From assembly GCA_943788045.1 (NCBI GenBank), contig CALSOT010000002.1:944436-1008435 (forward strand): a stretch of 64,000 nt of DNA. Direction: 5' to 3'. A program made the translations under genes and the position numbers. Shown here piece by piece: positions 37,329 to 48,007 of the stretch. The first letter of the stretch is position 1. The number at the start of each line of letters is the position of its first letter. The notes under the pieces were generated by a model, which worked only from the letters and a program-made list of their open reading frames with translations, was not told where the DNA came from and did not search any database. The DNA comes from an uncultured Polaribacter sp. (GTDB lineage: Bacteria; Bacteroidota; Bacteroidia; Flavobacteriales; Flavobacteriaceae).

Positions 37329-37553
37329 TTAACTATAATTTCCTGTGACATTAAATCTTTTATTATTGGTTTTTTTATTGATATCTTCTTTAATATTTAA
37401 TCCATTCTTTACTTTATGAAAAACATGATTGTTACGGGTAGCCAATTCAATTGCTAAATTATCCAGTAAAAATTTGGTATTATCAATTAAAGCTTTAGAA
37501 TTAGTTAAATCTTAATCGATTTCATTGAAATTATTATCAATTTTAGAAATCAT
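37329..37553 (-). pseudogene. Small unknown gene with a nonsense codon
   Basis: A 75-codon frame begins with an ATG (37553), has one internal TAA at codon 14 (37512-37514), and otherwise reads through to a TAA at 37329. The product would start MISKIDNNFNEID and, after the stop, continue LTNSKALIDNTKFLLDN and RFNVTGNYS at the end. The helical, Asn/Lys/Asp-rich sequence looks protein-like but I do not recognise the family. The internal TAA could have been AAA or GAA. It lies between divergent cysS and meaB in a gap otherwise without genes. Confidence 0.45.
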
Positions 37554-37593
37554 AATTTGATAAAATTATTGTTAAATTTACACAACTATAATT

Positions 37594-38667
37594 ATGACCG
37601 CTAAAAACAAATCGGCTTTATCTCAAAAAAAAGGTGTTTCTAAACCAAAAACCACCAACAAATCTGCTGCCGAAAAAATAAAATCAAACAGAGCGAAACA
37701 AAATTCTGTAGACACTTTTGTTTCCCAAATTTTAAAAGGAAATATCACCTTTTTAAGTCGTGCAATTACCTTAGCAGAAAGTACAAACCTAAAACATCAA
37801 CAAAAAGCAAACGAAATCTTAGAACGCTGTTTACCTTATGCAAATAATTCTGTAAGAATAGGAATTACTGGAGTTCCTGGTGTGGGTAAAAGTACCTTCA
37901 TAGAATCTTTTGGGAAACATCTAACTAAACAAGATAAAAAAGTAGCGGTTTTAGCTATTGACCCAAGTAGCTCCATAAACAAAGGCTCTATTTTAGGTGA
38001 TAAAACTCGTATGGAAGAATTAGTGACTGATAAAAATGCTTTTATTAGACCTTCTCCTTCTGGAACATCTTTAGGAGGCGTTGCTCAAAAAACACGCGAA
38101 AGTATTATACTATGTGAAGCTGCTGGTTTTGATACGATTATCATTGAAACGGTTGGCGTTGGGCAATCTGAAACTTTAGTCCATTCTATGGTAGATTTCT
38201 TTTTACTTTTAAAATTAGCTGGCGCAGGTGATGAATTGCAAGGCATAAAGCGAGGAATTATAGAAATGGCCGATGCAATTGTAATTAACAAGGCTGATGG
38301 AGAAAACAAAAAAAATGCAAAAATTGCTAAGGTTGAATTTAATAGAGCACTGCATTTATATCCTTTAAAAGAAAGTAATTGGCAGCCAAAAGTTTTAACT
38401 GCAAGTGCATTAAAAAGTATGGGAATTGATAAAGTAGACGAAATGGTTAATGAATATATTTCTTTAACAAAAGAAAATGCCTATTTCAAACAAAAAAGAA
38501 ACAAACAGAATAAATATTGGCTTTTGTCTACAATTGAGGAACAATTGAAAGCAGATTTTTATAATAGACCCAATTTAAAAACAGCTTTAGAAAAGGAAAT
38601 TTCTAATTTAGAGAAAGGAGAAACAACTCCTTTTATTGCTGCTAAAAAATTAATTAATTTAAGATGA
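37594..38667 (+). CDS. meaB: MeaB/ArgK-family GTPase, methylmalonyl-CoA mutase chaperone
   Basis: A G3E-type P-loop GTPase (357 residues) that protects or reloads B12-dependent methylmalonyl-CoA mutase. The Walker A motif is GITGVPGVGKSTF near residue 92. LAIDPSSSINKGSILGDKTRM is the MeaB signature, the Walker B/switch region is IIETVGVGQSE, and the base motif is VINKADG. The first about 40 residues are Lys/Ser-rich and low complexity, an extension that may be disordered. No mutase gene lies in the window. The gene is convergent with the serine hydrolase, with 17 bases between. Confidence 0.92.
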   Translation: MTAKNKSALSQKKGVSKPKTTNKSAAEKIKSNRAKQNSVDTFVSQILKGNITFLSRAITLAESTNLKHQQKANEILERCLPYANNSVRIGITGVPGVGKSTFIESFGKHLTKQDKKVAVLAIDPSSSINKGSILGDKTRMEELVTDKNAFIRPSPSGTSLGGVAQKTRESIILCEAAGFDTIIIETVGVGQSETLVHSMVDFFLLLKLAGAGDELQGIKRGIIEMADAIVINKADGENKKNAKIAKVEFNRALHLYPLKESNWQPKVLTASALKSMGIDKVDEMVNEYISLTKENAYFKQKRNKQNKYWLLSTIEEQLKADFYNRPNLKTALEKEISNLEKGETTPFIAAKKLINLR

Positions 38668-38684
38668 TGAGATTATTTTATTTA

Positions 38685-39878
38685 TTAAGTTTTAAAATTT
38701 TCAGTCACAATTTTCTTTATTTTTTTATTTAAGTATTTTAAAGAATTATAACTAGTATGTTCTAAAACAATCACTACCATATCTTCTTCTAAATAATTTG
38801 TTAAAGCTGTACTAAAACCGTTCCATTTACCATAATGATAAATATTCTTTTTATCACTGCTATCCAATCTAAAGCCAAAACCATAAGGAACTTTTCTTCC
38901 ATAAATAGTTTCTCCTTTTGTATACATTAAATCTAAAGATTCTTGTGTTATTAGTCCTCCTGAATTTAATCCATAAGTCCATTTAAACAAATCCTCAAGA
39001 GTTGAGTAAACATTTTTATCTCCAACAATTGCATCGTTAACAGTATTTCCTATTTTTATATGTTTCCAACCTCTGTATAAACGATATCCCTTTAATTGGT
39101 TTTTTCTTATTGTATCATTCTGATAGCTATACACATAAGAATTCCTCATATTTAATGGTTCGAAAATATTTTTTTGAAGATATTGATTAAATGAAATTCC
39201 AGTTACTTTTTCTATAATAGAAGCCAAAACAAAATAACCTGTATTCGAGTAATCGAAATTACGGCCAGGTTTGAAAAAACGTTGTGCTTTTGATATTGGT
39301 AAAACTTCCATTAAATCTTTATTGGTAGGAGGCTTATTCTCTTTCCATTCATGCTCTGCAACCCAGAAATATTTTGGCAAACCAGATGTATGGTTTAACA
39401 AATTTCTGATGGTTATATTTTTATAAGGAAAATCTGGAAAATAAGCGTTTACTGAATCTGTAAGTTTTAATTTACTTTTTTCTTTCAACTGCATTATTGC
39501 AGCAGCTGTAAATTGTTTACTTACAGATGCTAGTTGAAAAACAGATTCGCTATTTAATGGAGTTTTCTTCCTAAAATCTGCGTAACCTACCTGATTTTGA
39601 TACACTATTTTTTTATTTTTTGCAACTAAAACAGCTCCATGAAAATCATGTCTCTTATTAATTCTATTTAACAAAGAATCTAATTTATGACTTACATTTT
39701 TAGTACTATTTTTAGAATAGTGTTGAACAGGAATAGAAAATTTATCAAGTTTATCTTCCTTGATATTTTTATCTAATAATTCATTCTCTTTTGTATCATC
39801 AAAATTATTAAAAGCAATAATAAATATACTTAAAATAAGGAATAGACAAATGGATATATTTTTGATGTATTTCTTCAC
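38685..39878 (-). CDS. Beta-lactamase-fold serine hydrolase
   Basis: A class C beta-lactamase/esterase-type serine hydrolase of 397 residues, anchored or exported by an N-terminal hydrophobic segment (ISICLFLILSIFIIAF). The catalytic S118-x-x-K121 lies in LASVSKQFTAA, the Y210-S-N motif in DYSNTGYFVLAS, and the third motif appears as HYGKWNGF. Such proteins act as esterases, D-aminopeptidases or peptidases; antibiotic hydrolysis is not implied. It lies ten bases after recG ends on the same strand and is probably co-transcribed with it. Confidence 0.88.
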   Translation of the reverse strand: MKKYIKNISICLFLILSIFIIAFNNFDDTKENELLDKNIKEDKLDKFSIPVQHYSKNSTKNVSHKLDSLLNRINKRHDFHGAVLVAKNKKIVYQNQVGYADFRKKTPLNSESVFQLASVSKQFTAAAIMQLKEKSKLKLTDSVNAYFPDFPYKNITIRNLLNHTSGLPKYFWVAEHEWKENKPPTNKDLMEVLPISKAQRFFKPGRNFDYSNTGYFVLASIIEKVTGISFNQYLQKNIFEPLNMRNSYVYSYQNDTIRKNQLKGYRLYRGWKHIKIGNTVNDAIVGDKNVYSTLEDLFKWTYGLNSGGLITQESLDLMYTKGETIYGRKVPYGFGFRLDSSDKKNIYHYGKWNGFSTALTNYLEEDMVVIVLEHTSYNSLKYLNKKIKKIVTENFKT

Positions 39879-39888
39879 TGAAACAAAA

Positions 39889-42003
39889 TTAACTTATATT
39901 ACTCCATATTTTAGATGATTTACTCATTTTAACAAAAGCTTGGCTAATTGGTATATTCTCAACTTTTGAAAGATTTGGATCTTCTTGCAATAAAGCAATA
40001 GCAGTATTTCTTGCGGCTACTAAAATTTTCGAATCTTTTACAACATCAGCAATTTTAAGATCTAAAACGCCACTTTGTTGCGTCCCCATTAAATTTCCTG
40101 GGCCACGTAATTTTAAATCTACTTCTGCTATTTTAAAACCATCGGTAGTATCTACCATTGTTTTTAAACGTGTTTTTCCTTCTGGCGATAATTTATAACT
40201 AGAAAGTAAAATACAATAACTTTGGTCTGCTCCCCGTCCAACTCTTCCTCTTAATTGATGTAATTGCGAAAGTCCAAAACGTTCTGAGCTTTCAATAATC
40301 ATAACACTTGCATTTGGCACATTTACACCAACTTCTATTACAGTTGTGGCCACCATAATTTGAGTTTCACCTTTTACAAAACGCTGCATTTCATGTTCTT
40401 TATCAGCCGGTTTCATTTTTCCATGAACAATACTTATTTGATATTTTGGCGAAGGAAAATCGCGTGAAATACTCTCATAACCATCCATTAAATCTTTATA
40501 ATCCATCGTTTCAGATTCCTGAATTAACGGGTACACAACATACACTTGTCTTCCTTTTTTAATTTCATCTCTAATAAACTTAAAGACCGACAAACGATTG
40601 CTATCAAAACGATGTATAGTTTTTATTTCTTTTCTCCCTGGAGGCAATTCATCAATTACAGAAATATCTAAATCACCATAAACAGACATTGCTAATGTTC
40701 TTGGTATTGGTGTTGCTGTCATCACTAAAATATGAGGAGGAAGCCCATCCTTATTATCTAAGGTGTTTTTTCCCCATAGTTTAGAACGTTGCGCTACACC
40801 AAATCTATGTTGCTCATCAATAATGGCTATTCCTAAACTTTTAAATTTTACTTTATCTTCTAACAATGCATGCGTTCCAATTAGAATATCTAATGTTCCA
40901 TCTTCCAAACTAGCATGAATTTCTCTTCTCTTCTTTGTTTTTACAGAACCTGTAAGAATATCAACATTTATGCTCATTCCTTGCAAAAGTTGTGAAACGG
41001 CGATAAAATGCTGATTTGCCAAAATTTCTGTTGGCGCCATTATTGTTGCCTGAAAACCATTATCTATAGCCAAAAGCATTGCTAGCAGAGCAACAATAGT
41101 TTTTCCTGAACCGACATCACCTTGTAAAAGACGATTCATGTGTGCCCCAGAAGCGACATCTTTTCGAATTTCTTTTAAAACTCTTTTTTGAGCATTCGTT
41201 AAATCAAAAGGTAAATGATCCTTATAAAAAGTATTAAAATTATCACTTACATTCTCAAAAATAAATCCTTGTATTTTTGTTTTATTGATGAGTTTCTTTC
41301 TTAATAATTGTAATTGAATAAAAAATAGTTCTTCAAACTTTAAACGGTTTTGCGCTTTTGTTAAATCTTCTTGACTTTTAGGAAAGTGAGCGTTTAATAA
41401 AGCATCACGTTTGGGCATCAATTTAAAATCTTCAATAATTTCTTTTGATAAACTTTCTTCAATTCTGTTTAAAAATTGTTTAAACAAATATTGAACATAA
41501 GTTCTCATCAATTTATTAGAAACTCCCGTATTTGTTAACCTCTCTGTAGATGGATATACGGGCTGCATTTTAGTTTGCAACTTTTTCTTGTATTCAGCAA
41601 CCAATTCTAATTCTGGATGTGGAATACTAAAATTACCGTTATAATGATTTAACTTTCCATAAACCACATAAGGCTCGTTAATTTTAAGAGCATCTTTAAT
41701 CCATTTTTGTCCTTTAAACCAAACTAACTCCATAGTTCCTGTGGCATCCACAAAAGTAGCTACTAACCTACTGCCTCTTTTTTGGGCAACAGATTTAACC
41801 CTAATTATTTTACCTACAATTTGAACGTCAGAAGAATTTGGTTGCAATTCTTTAATTTGGTAAAATTGAGTTTTATCAATATAACGATAAGGAAAAAAAT
41901 TTAATAAATCATTACATGTTTTTATGCCTAATTCTGTATACAAAAGCGTTGCTCTTTGTACACTAATTCCTTTTATATATGTTATAGGATAACTTAAATT
42001 CAA
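39889..42003 (-). CDS. recG: ATP-dependent DNA helicase RecG
   Basis: A superfamily 2 helicase that remodels stalled forks and Holliday junctions; 704 residues, normal length. The N-terminal wedge/OB domain (SDVQIVGKIIRVKSV) is followed by the helicase core: Walker A LLQGDVGSGKTIVALL, DEQH box IIDEQHRFGVAQR, motif III TATPIPRTLAM, and the C-terminal QLRGRVGRGADQSYC. The downstream serine hydrolase follows after ten bases. The 318-base gap upstream is shared with a divergent rRNA methyltransferase gene. Confidence 0.97.
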   Translation of the reverse strand: MNLSYPITYIKGISVQRATLLYTELGIKTCNDLLNFFPYRYIDKTQFYQIKELQPNSSDVQIVGKIIRVKSVAQKRGSRLVATFVDATGTMELVWFKGQKWIKDALKINEPYVVYGKLNHYNGNFSIPHPELELVAEYKKKLQTKMQPVYPSTERLTNTGVSNKLMRTYVQYLFKQFLNRIEESLSKEIIEDFKLMPKRDALLNAHFPKSQEDLTKAQNRLKFEELFFIQLQLLRKKLINKTKIQGFIFENVSDNFNTFYKDHLPFDLTNAQKRVLKEIRKDVASGAHMNRLLQGDVGSGKTIVALLAMLLAIDNGFQATIMAPTEILANQHFIAVSQLLQGMSINVDILTGSVKTKKRREIHASLEDGTLDILIGTHALLEDKVKFKSLGIAIIDEQHRFGVAQRSKLWGKNTLDNKDGLPPHILVMTATPIPRTLAMSVYGDLDISVIDELPPGRKEIKTIHRFDSNRLSVFKFIRDEIKKGRQVYVVYPLIQESETMDYKDLMDGYESISRDFPSPKYQISIVHGKMKPADKEHEMQRFVKGETQIMVATTVIEVGVNVPNASVMIIESSERFGLSQLHQLRGRVGRGADQSYCILLSSYKLSPEGKTRLKTMVDTTDGFKIAEVDLKLRGPGNLMGTQQSGVLDLKIADVVKDSKILVAARNTAIALLQEDPNLSKVENIPISQAFVKMSKSSKIWSNIS

Positions 42004-42292
42004 CTGTTGTAAATATTAATAACGAAATTACAGAATTCAAAAGTAAGAGAAGAAAAGAATTCTAACTTTTAATTAGAATAAAAGTTTGTGGGTTCTCTCT
42101 TTTTATGAATAGCTAAATTAAAATATTTTTCATCAATTAATAAATTACAAAATTTCAAGAATTAGAAGCTTTTAATGAATTTATTACCAAATAATAAAAA
42201 AGGAAATTAATAATAGTCAAGCACTATCAGTATATATAATCGAACCCAAATTAAAAATAAACCAAAATTCAATATACATTAGTTAGATTTCG
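42004..42292. other. Intergenic region between recG and the RsmB-like gene
   Basis: AT-rich spacer between divergent genes. Apart from the -7 element at its right end I see no gene, RNA or repeat that I can support. Confidence 0.5.
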
Positions 42293-42300
42293 TACCTTTG
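42293..42300 (+). promoter_or_regulatory. Probable -7 element of the RsmB-like gene
   Basis: TACCTTTG fits TAnnTTTG and lies 21 bases before the ATG at 42322. It overlaps the possible TTG start at 42298, which argues against that start. Confidence 0.5.
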
Positions 42301-42321
42301 CGCCCCATTCCAAAGAAAAAA

Positions 42322-43542
42322 ATGAGATTACACAGAAACTTAACTTTTGCAGTTATAGACAGCATCAGAGATATATTTAACGAAGGTGTTTACGCAGATA
42401 AAGCTGTAGAAAAAGCACTAAAACGTGATAAGCGTTGGGGTGCAAGAGATCGAAAATTTGTTGCAGAAACCATATACGATATTGTACGTTGGAATCGATT
42501 ATACTCAGAAATTGCTGAAGTAAAAGTGCCTTTTGATAGAGACAACATCTGGAGATTGTTTACTGTATGGTGTATTTTAAGAGGAATTCCATTACCAGAT
42601 TGGAATCAAATTGGTAATGTACCAGAAAGAAAAATTAAAGGTCGTTTTGATGAATTATCTAGAACGAGAAAATACAGAGAATCTATTCCCGATTGGATGG
42701 ATGAAATGTGTGAGCAAGAATTGGGTGAAGAAATTTGGACGAAAGAAATTGCTGCATTAAATGTGCAAGCAAATGTAATTTTAAGAACAAATACATTAAA
42801 TATTTCTAGAGAAATTCTTCAGAAAAAATTACATGCAGAAAATGTAATAACAGAAATTGTTCCGAATCATCCAGATGCATTAAGATTACCAGAAAGAGCA
42901 AATGTTTTTAAAACTGAAGCTTTTCATAATGGTTATTTCGAAGTGCAAGATGCGTCTTCGCAATTAGTAGCAGCTTATTTAGACGTTAAGCCTGGTATGA
43001 AAGTAGTAGACACTTGTGCTGGTGCTGGAGGTAAAACGCTTCATTTATCAGCTTTAATGGAGAATAAAGGACAAATTATTGCCATGGATATTTACGAGAG
43101 TAAACTCCGTAAATTAAAAGTAAGGGCAAAAAGAAACAAAGCACACAATATTGATATGCGTGTAATTGACTCTACAAAACCAATCAAAAAACTACACGGT
43201 AAAGCAGATAGAGTTTTAATTGATGCTCCTTGTTCTGGATTAGGAGTTATACGCAGAAACCCAGATTCTAAATGGAAATTGCAACCAGAATTTATTGAGA
43301 ATATAAAAAAAATACAACAAGATATTTTACAACAATATTCTAAAATGGTAAAACCAGGAGGAAAATTAGTTTATGCAACTTGTTCTGTTTTACCATCAGA
43401 AAATCAAAATCAAGTTAATAGTTTCTTAACATCTGAATCGGGAAAAGATTTTACCTTTGTCTCCGAAAAGAAAGTATTGGCCCATATTTCTGGTTTCGAC
43501 GGATTTTATATGGCACTTTTAGAAAAAAAAGAAAACTCATAA
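42322..43542 (+). CDS. RsmB/NOP-family m5C RNA methyltransferase
   Basis: A SAM-dependent methyltransferase of 406 residues, of the family that makes 5-methylcytosine in 16S rRNA. The SAM motif VDTCAGAGGKTLHLS is near residue 233. The two catalytic cysteines lie in IDAPCSGLGVIRRNPD and VYATCSVLPSENQNQV. The N-terminal about 150 residues form an NusB-like helical domain. I chose the ATG at 42322 (MRLHRNLTF) because the longer frame begins inside a promoter element. The exact rRNA position is inference. Confidence 0.9.
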   Translation: MRLHRNLTFAVIDSIRDIFNEGVYADKAVEKALKRDKRWGARDRKFVAETIYDIVRWNRLYSEIAEVKVPFDRDNIWRLFTVWCILRGIPLPDWNQIGNVPERKIKGRFDELSRTRKYRESIPDWMDEMCEQELGEEIWTKEIAALNVQANVILRTNTLNISREILQKKLHAENVITEIVPNHPDALRLPERANVFKTEAFHNGYFEVQDASSQLVAAYLDVKPGMKVVDTCAGAGGKTLHLSALMENKGQIIAMDIYESKLRKLKVRAKRNKAHNIDMRVIDSTKPIKKLHGKADRVLIDAPCSGLGVIRRNPDSKWKLQPEFIENIKKIQQDILQQYSKMVKPGGKLVYATCSVLPSENQNQVNSFLTSESGKDFTFVSEKKVLAHISGFDGFYMALLEKKENS

Positions 43543-43614
43543 TTTATTGCTAGATTAAGAGTTATAATTGCTGAAAAAGAAAGTATTTATTTATTCAATT
43601 TAAAATTAAACTAA

Positions 43615-45831
43615 ATGATGAAAAAACTACTTTTATTACTTTTTATTATTTCATTTTCGGTTTCTTTCTCTCAAGAAGCTTATTATAATGATGTAGATAA
43701 AACTTTAACTGGGCTGGCATTAAAAGATGAGTTAGCTGCAAAAATTATTACGACACACACCAATCCTTTGCCTTATACAAGTGGGAGTCCTGATGTTTGG
43801 GATGCTACCAAGGCTACTGACGAAAATAAATCAAACACAAATGAAGTTGTATTATTCTATGGTTGGGAAAATGGCAGTGATCAAGATATAACGAATGATA
43901 GAACACGTGATAAAAATCTGCAACAAGGTATTAGTGGAAGTAATTTTGTTTGGAATAGAGAACATATTTTCCCTCAATCATTGGCCAATCCTGCAATGAA
44001 TACTGACAATCCAGGAATAGCAACAGATGCTCATAATTTAAGAGCAGCAGATAGAACTCGTAATTCTACCAGAAACAACAGAAAATACGGTAGAGGAACT
44101 GGAAATTCTAATTTTTCAACTGATACTTTTCCTGGCTTAGATGGCCCAAACACCAATGCTTGGTACCCTGGTGATGAATGGAAAGGTGATGCTGCAAGAA
44201 TGATTATGTACATGTATGTTCGTTACGGAAATGTTTGTTTACCCTCAGTTGTTGGTGTAGGAAATAATGAATTTACTCCAGATGACATGATTGACTTATT
44301 CTTAAAATGGAATGCAGAAGATCCGGTTTCTCAGATAGAAATAGATAGAAATACATATCACGAAAATACTTCTAACAATGCTGCTCAAGGAAATAGAAAT
44401 CCTTTTATTGACAACCCTTATTTAGCTACAAGAATTTGGGGAGGAGATTCTGCAGAAGATCGATGGGGAATTTACACAAGTAGTGATACTGAGGCGCCTA
44501 CAACCCCTACAAATGTTACCTTAAGTAATATTACATTGACAACTATTGATATTTCTTGGACGGCTTCTACGGATAATATTGGTGTTACCGGTTATAATAT
44601 ATATGTAGATGATGTTTTAACCGCACAAACAGCAAACACGAGTATAACAATCGAAAATTTAAAAACGAATACAACGTTTGCATTCACAGTTGAAGCGAAA
44701 GATATTATAAATAATAAATCTGCAAAGTCCTCTGTAGTTAATGGAAAAACATTACAAGATACGGTAGCTCCTTCAGTACCTTCAAACATTGTTGTTAATA
44801 ACGTTTCAGATTCTTCTTTTAAAGTTAATTGGTCTGCTTCTACAGATAATAATGCTATCTCTGGCTACGAAGTATACATTGATGGTAATTTAACTGCATC
44901 AACATCAGAACTGTTTTATACTGTTACAGGGTTAAATTCATCAACAACTTATGGCGTACAAGTTTTAGCAAAAGATGTAGACAATAATAAATCTGCCAAA
45001 AGCTCAATAGTCAACGCTTTAACGACAGATGGGAGTTCTAACGGAGTTTCAGAATTATTTATATCCGAGTATGTTGAACCCAATGGAGGAAATAATAAAG
45101 CTATTGAAATTGTAAATTTATCGAGTGCTACAATTAGCCTAGCAGGTTACAGTATTCAAAAACAATCTAATGGAGGTTCTTGGGTAGACGACTTACCTCT
45201 TGACAAAGCTGAATTCTCTGCGCACAGAGAACCTATAACAGGCATTGTACCAAACGATGTGTTTGTAATTATTCATTCTGGTTCTTCAGAGGCAGAATTA
45301 ACAGACAATGCAGATTTAATAGTTCCTAATAATCAAAATGCACCTTATAAATTTGCATCTCCTTTAAATTTTAATGGAAACGATCCAGTAGGTTTATTTA
45401 AAAATGGAGTGTTGATTGACATTGTTGGTGAAGAAAATAACACTAGTAAACATATTGAGAATTTAACTTTAAGAAGAAATAGCAACATATCTGTACCTAA
45501 TACAACCTTTAATGAACAAGGTGAATGGACAGCTTATCCTGAAAACACTTTTGATGATATCGGTAGCCACACTTCAACATTAAGTACAAAAAGTAATATT
45601 TTTGAATCTTTTAAAATGTTTCCAAATCCTGTAAATGGAAATAGAGTTTATTTCAGTGTAACAGAAGATGCTACAATTAATGTATACAATGTTTTAGGTA
45701 AATTGGTGCAGTCTACAGAAGTTACAAAAAGTAAAAACAGTATTGACATATCAAAATTCACACCAGGTGTTTATCTATTAAAGATAAACTCAGGCAAACA
45801 GTTTATCACAAAAAAATTAATTAAAAACTAA
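43615..45831 (+). CDS. Secreted endonuclease I family nuclease with FN3 and type IX sorting domains (copy 1)
   Basis: An extracellular multidomain nuclease of 738 residues with signal peptide MMKKLLLLLFIISFSVSFSQ. The endonuclease I domain (about 21-290) shows the catalytic NREHIFPQSLA and TDAHNLRAADR with the metal-site His and Asn, plus WYPGDEWKGDAARM. Two fibronectin type III repeats follow (about 293-380 and 385-470), then a lamin-tail-like domain (LFISEYVEPNGGNNKAIEI). The end is a Por-type C-terminal sorting domain (FKMFPNPVNGN to ITKKLIKN) that directs export by the type IX system. The role is probably scavenging of extracellular DNA or RNA. A tandem paralogue follows. Confidence 0.93.
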   Translation: MMKKLLLLLFIISFSVSFSQEAYYNDVDKTLTGLALKDELAAKIITTHTNPLPYTSGSPDVWDATKATDENKSNTNEVVLFYGWENGSDQDITNDRTRDKNLQQGISGSNFVWNREHIFPQSLANPAMNTDNPGIATDAHNLRAADRTRNSTRNNRKYGRGTGNSNFSTDTFPGLDGPNTNAWYPGDEWKGDAARMIMYMYVRYGNVCLPSVVGVGNNEFTPDDMIDLFLKWNAEDPVSQIEIDRNTYHENTSNNAAQGNRNPFIDNPYLATRIWGGDSAEDRWGIYTSSDTEAPTTPTNVTLSNITLTTIDISWTASTDNIGVTGYNIYVDDVLTAQTANTSITIENLKTNTTFAFTVEAKDIINNKSAKSSVVNGKTLQDTVAPSVPSNIVVNNVSDSSFKVNWSASTDNNAISGYEVYIDGNLTASTSELFYTVTGLNSSTTYGVQVLAKDVDNNKSAKSSIVNALTTDGSSNGVSELFISEYVEPNGGNNKAIEIVNLSSATISLAGYSIQKQSNGGSWVDDLPLDKAEFSAHREPITGIVPNDVFVIIHSGSSEAELTDNADLIVPNNQNAPYKFASPLNFNGNDPVGLFKNGVLIDIVGEENNTSKHIENLTLRRNSNISVPNTTFNEQGEWTAYPENTFDDIGSHTSTLSTKSNIFESFKMFPNPVNGNRVYFSVTEDATINVYNVLGKLVQSTEVTKSKNSIDISKFTPGVYLLKINSGKQFITKKLIKN

Positions 45832-45856
45832 TTTATTTTTAACTTACACAATAATA

Positions 45857-45885
45857 AAAAACGACTCATTTTTTGAGTCGTTTTT
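45857..45885 (+). terminator. Terminator after endonuclease copy 1
   Basis: Stem AAAAACGACTCA / TGAGTCGTTTTT with loop TTTTT. The same stem recurs after copy 2. Confidence 0.88.
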
Positions 45886-45897
45886 AAATTCTAAAAA

Positions 45898-47986
45898 ATG
45901 AAAAAACTACTACTTTTACTGCCTTTTATTTTAACATTTGCTGTCGCAGCGCAAGAGAGCTATTACAATGATGTAGACTTAACTGCCGAAGGAATCGCTT
46001 TGAAAGAAAATTTAGCAGCTAAAACAATAAGTGCACATACAAATATTTTATCTTATGGTTGGGGAGCATTTCAAGAAGGAGATTTAAATCCAGAAAATAG
46101 TTCAGAAGTTTTATTAATTTACGGATATTCAGCAAGTGGAAAAACCGCAAGAACCAGAGGTGTTAACCAAAATGGTGGAGGACCAAGGAGATTGGAACAG
46201 AGAACATACCTATGCAAAATCTTTAGGCACGCCCAACCTAGGAAATTCTGGTCCTGGTGCAGATGCACATCACTTAAGGCCTTCAGATGTTGATTACAAC
46301 GGCGAAAGAGGTAGTAAAAAATTTGCTGATGGTTCTGGGAATTCTGGGAGTGTTTCTGGTGGATGGTATCCTGGTGATGAATGGAAAGGAGATATTGCAA
46401 GAATGATGATGTATATGTACATTCGTTATGGTGATCGATGTAAACCAAGCGGTGTTGGTGTTGGAAGCACTTCTTCTACTCCTGATGATATGATTGATTT
46501 ATTTTTAGAATGGAATGCAGAAGATCCTGTTTCAGATTTTGAAAGACAACGCAATACATATCATGAAAATACAAGTAATACGTATGCACAAGGAAATAGA
46601 AATCCTTTTATAGACAATGCATATTTAGCTACAAAAATTTGGGGAGGAACTCCTGCTGAGGACTATTGGGGTATTTACACTTCAAACGATGATGAAGCTC
46701 CTACCACGCCAACTAATGTTAGCCTAAGTAATTTTACAACTTCATCAATCGGTGTTTCATGGACAGCCTCAACAGATAATATAGCTGTTACTAAATATGA
46801 AGTTTATGTTGATGGTAATTTAAACGGTAATAGTGCAAATACAAATTATACAATTTCAGGATTAAACTCAAATACTACATATGCAGTTACAGTATTAGCT
46901 AAGGATATTGCTAATAATAAATCTTCTCAATCTGCAGCTGTTAACGGCACAACAACAATAGATAACGATGCGCCAACTGTACCCACAGATATAACAATAA
47001 CAAACCAAACTGGTAATGGTTTTAAAGCTAGCTGGACAGCTTCTTCAGATAATACAGCCGTGGTTGGTTATGACGTTTTTGTTGATGGAACATTTAATGC
47101 ATCGACAGCAAATACTAGTTATAGTATTAACGGTTTAACCGAATCTACAACATACAGTGTTTCTGTTTTGGCAAAAGACGAAGCAGGTAATAAATCTGCT
47201 CAATCTACTGTTGTAAATGCAGTAACTACAGATGGAAGTAATAATATTGTTGAGTTATTTTTCTCAGAATTTGTTGAAGGATCACTTAATAACAAAGCAC
47301 TAGAAATAGCGAACTTAACCAGTAATCCTGTCAATTTATCTGCTTACAGTATTAAAAAACAATCTAACGGAGCAGGAAATTGGATAAATGAATTACCCCT
47401 AAGCGGTTCGATTGGCGTAAATGATGTTTTTGTTATTATACATTTTGAAGCGGATGACGCCTATCTGGTAAATGAAGCTGATTTAATTGCGCCTGAAGGA
47501 TCCAACTTTGGAGCACCAGTAAATTTTAATGGTAATGATGCCGTTGGTCTATTTAAGAATGGTGTTTTAATTGATATTGTAGGAGTACTAAATGAGACAG
47601 CAAAAAACTTCGCAGACATGACTTTAAGAAGAAAACTTACAGTTACAACTCCAAATACTACTTATGACGCAAACGAATGGGATCAATATGATCTTGGAGT
47701 GTATGATGGAATTGGAATTTATGATCCGAATACGGCAAGTGTTAATTCTTTAAATTTTGAAACAATTAAAATGTATCCAAACCCAGCTAACGGAAATAAA
47801 ATATTTTTTAATCTTAAAAAAGATGTAAACGTAAATATTTATAATGTTTTAGGGAAGTTAATTACATCAGAAAAAGTAAATACAAACAACAATAGTATTG
47901 ATATTTCTAATTTTTCTAAAGGAATTTATTTATTAAAAATTAATTCCGGTAAACGATTTATCACAAAAAAATTAATTAAAAACTAA
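45898..47986 (+). pseudogene. Secreted endonuclease I family nuclease, copy 2, frameshifted
   Basis: A paralogue of the preceding gene with the same order: signal peptide (MKKLLLLLPFILTFAVAAQ), endonuclease I domain, two FN3 repeats, lamin-tail-like domain and type IX sorting domain (IKMYPNPANGNK to ITKKLIKN). The frame breaks at about 46185-46188. One base too many in CCAAGGAG turns GGGPGDWNREHTYAKS into an out-of-frame tail. Removing it restores a protein of about 695 residues with catalytic NREH and GADAHHLRPSDV. As read, the product would stop after about 131 residues. The starting ATG is 13 bases from the previous terminator. Confidence 0.9.
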
Positions 47987-48007
47987 TTTTTTTCAATTAC
48001 TTACAAT

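Noticed and set aside
42298..42321. Upstream TTG start for the RsmB-like gene
   Set aside because: It lies inside the TACCTTTG promoter element; the ATG at 42322 fits the protein family start.
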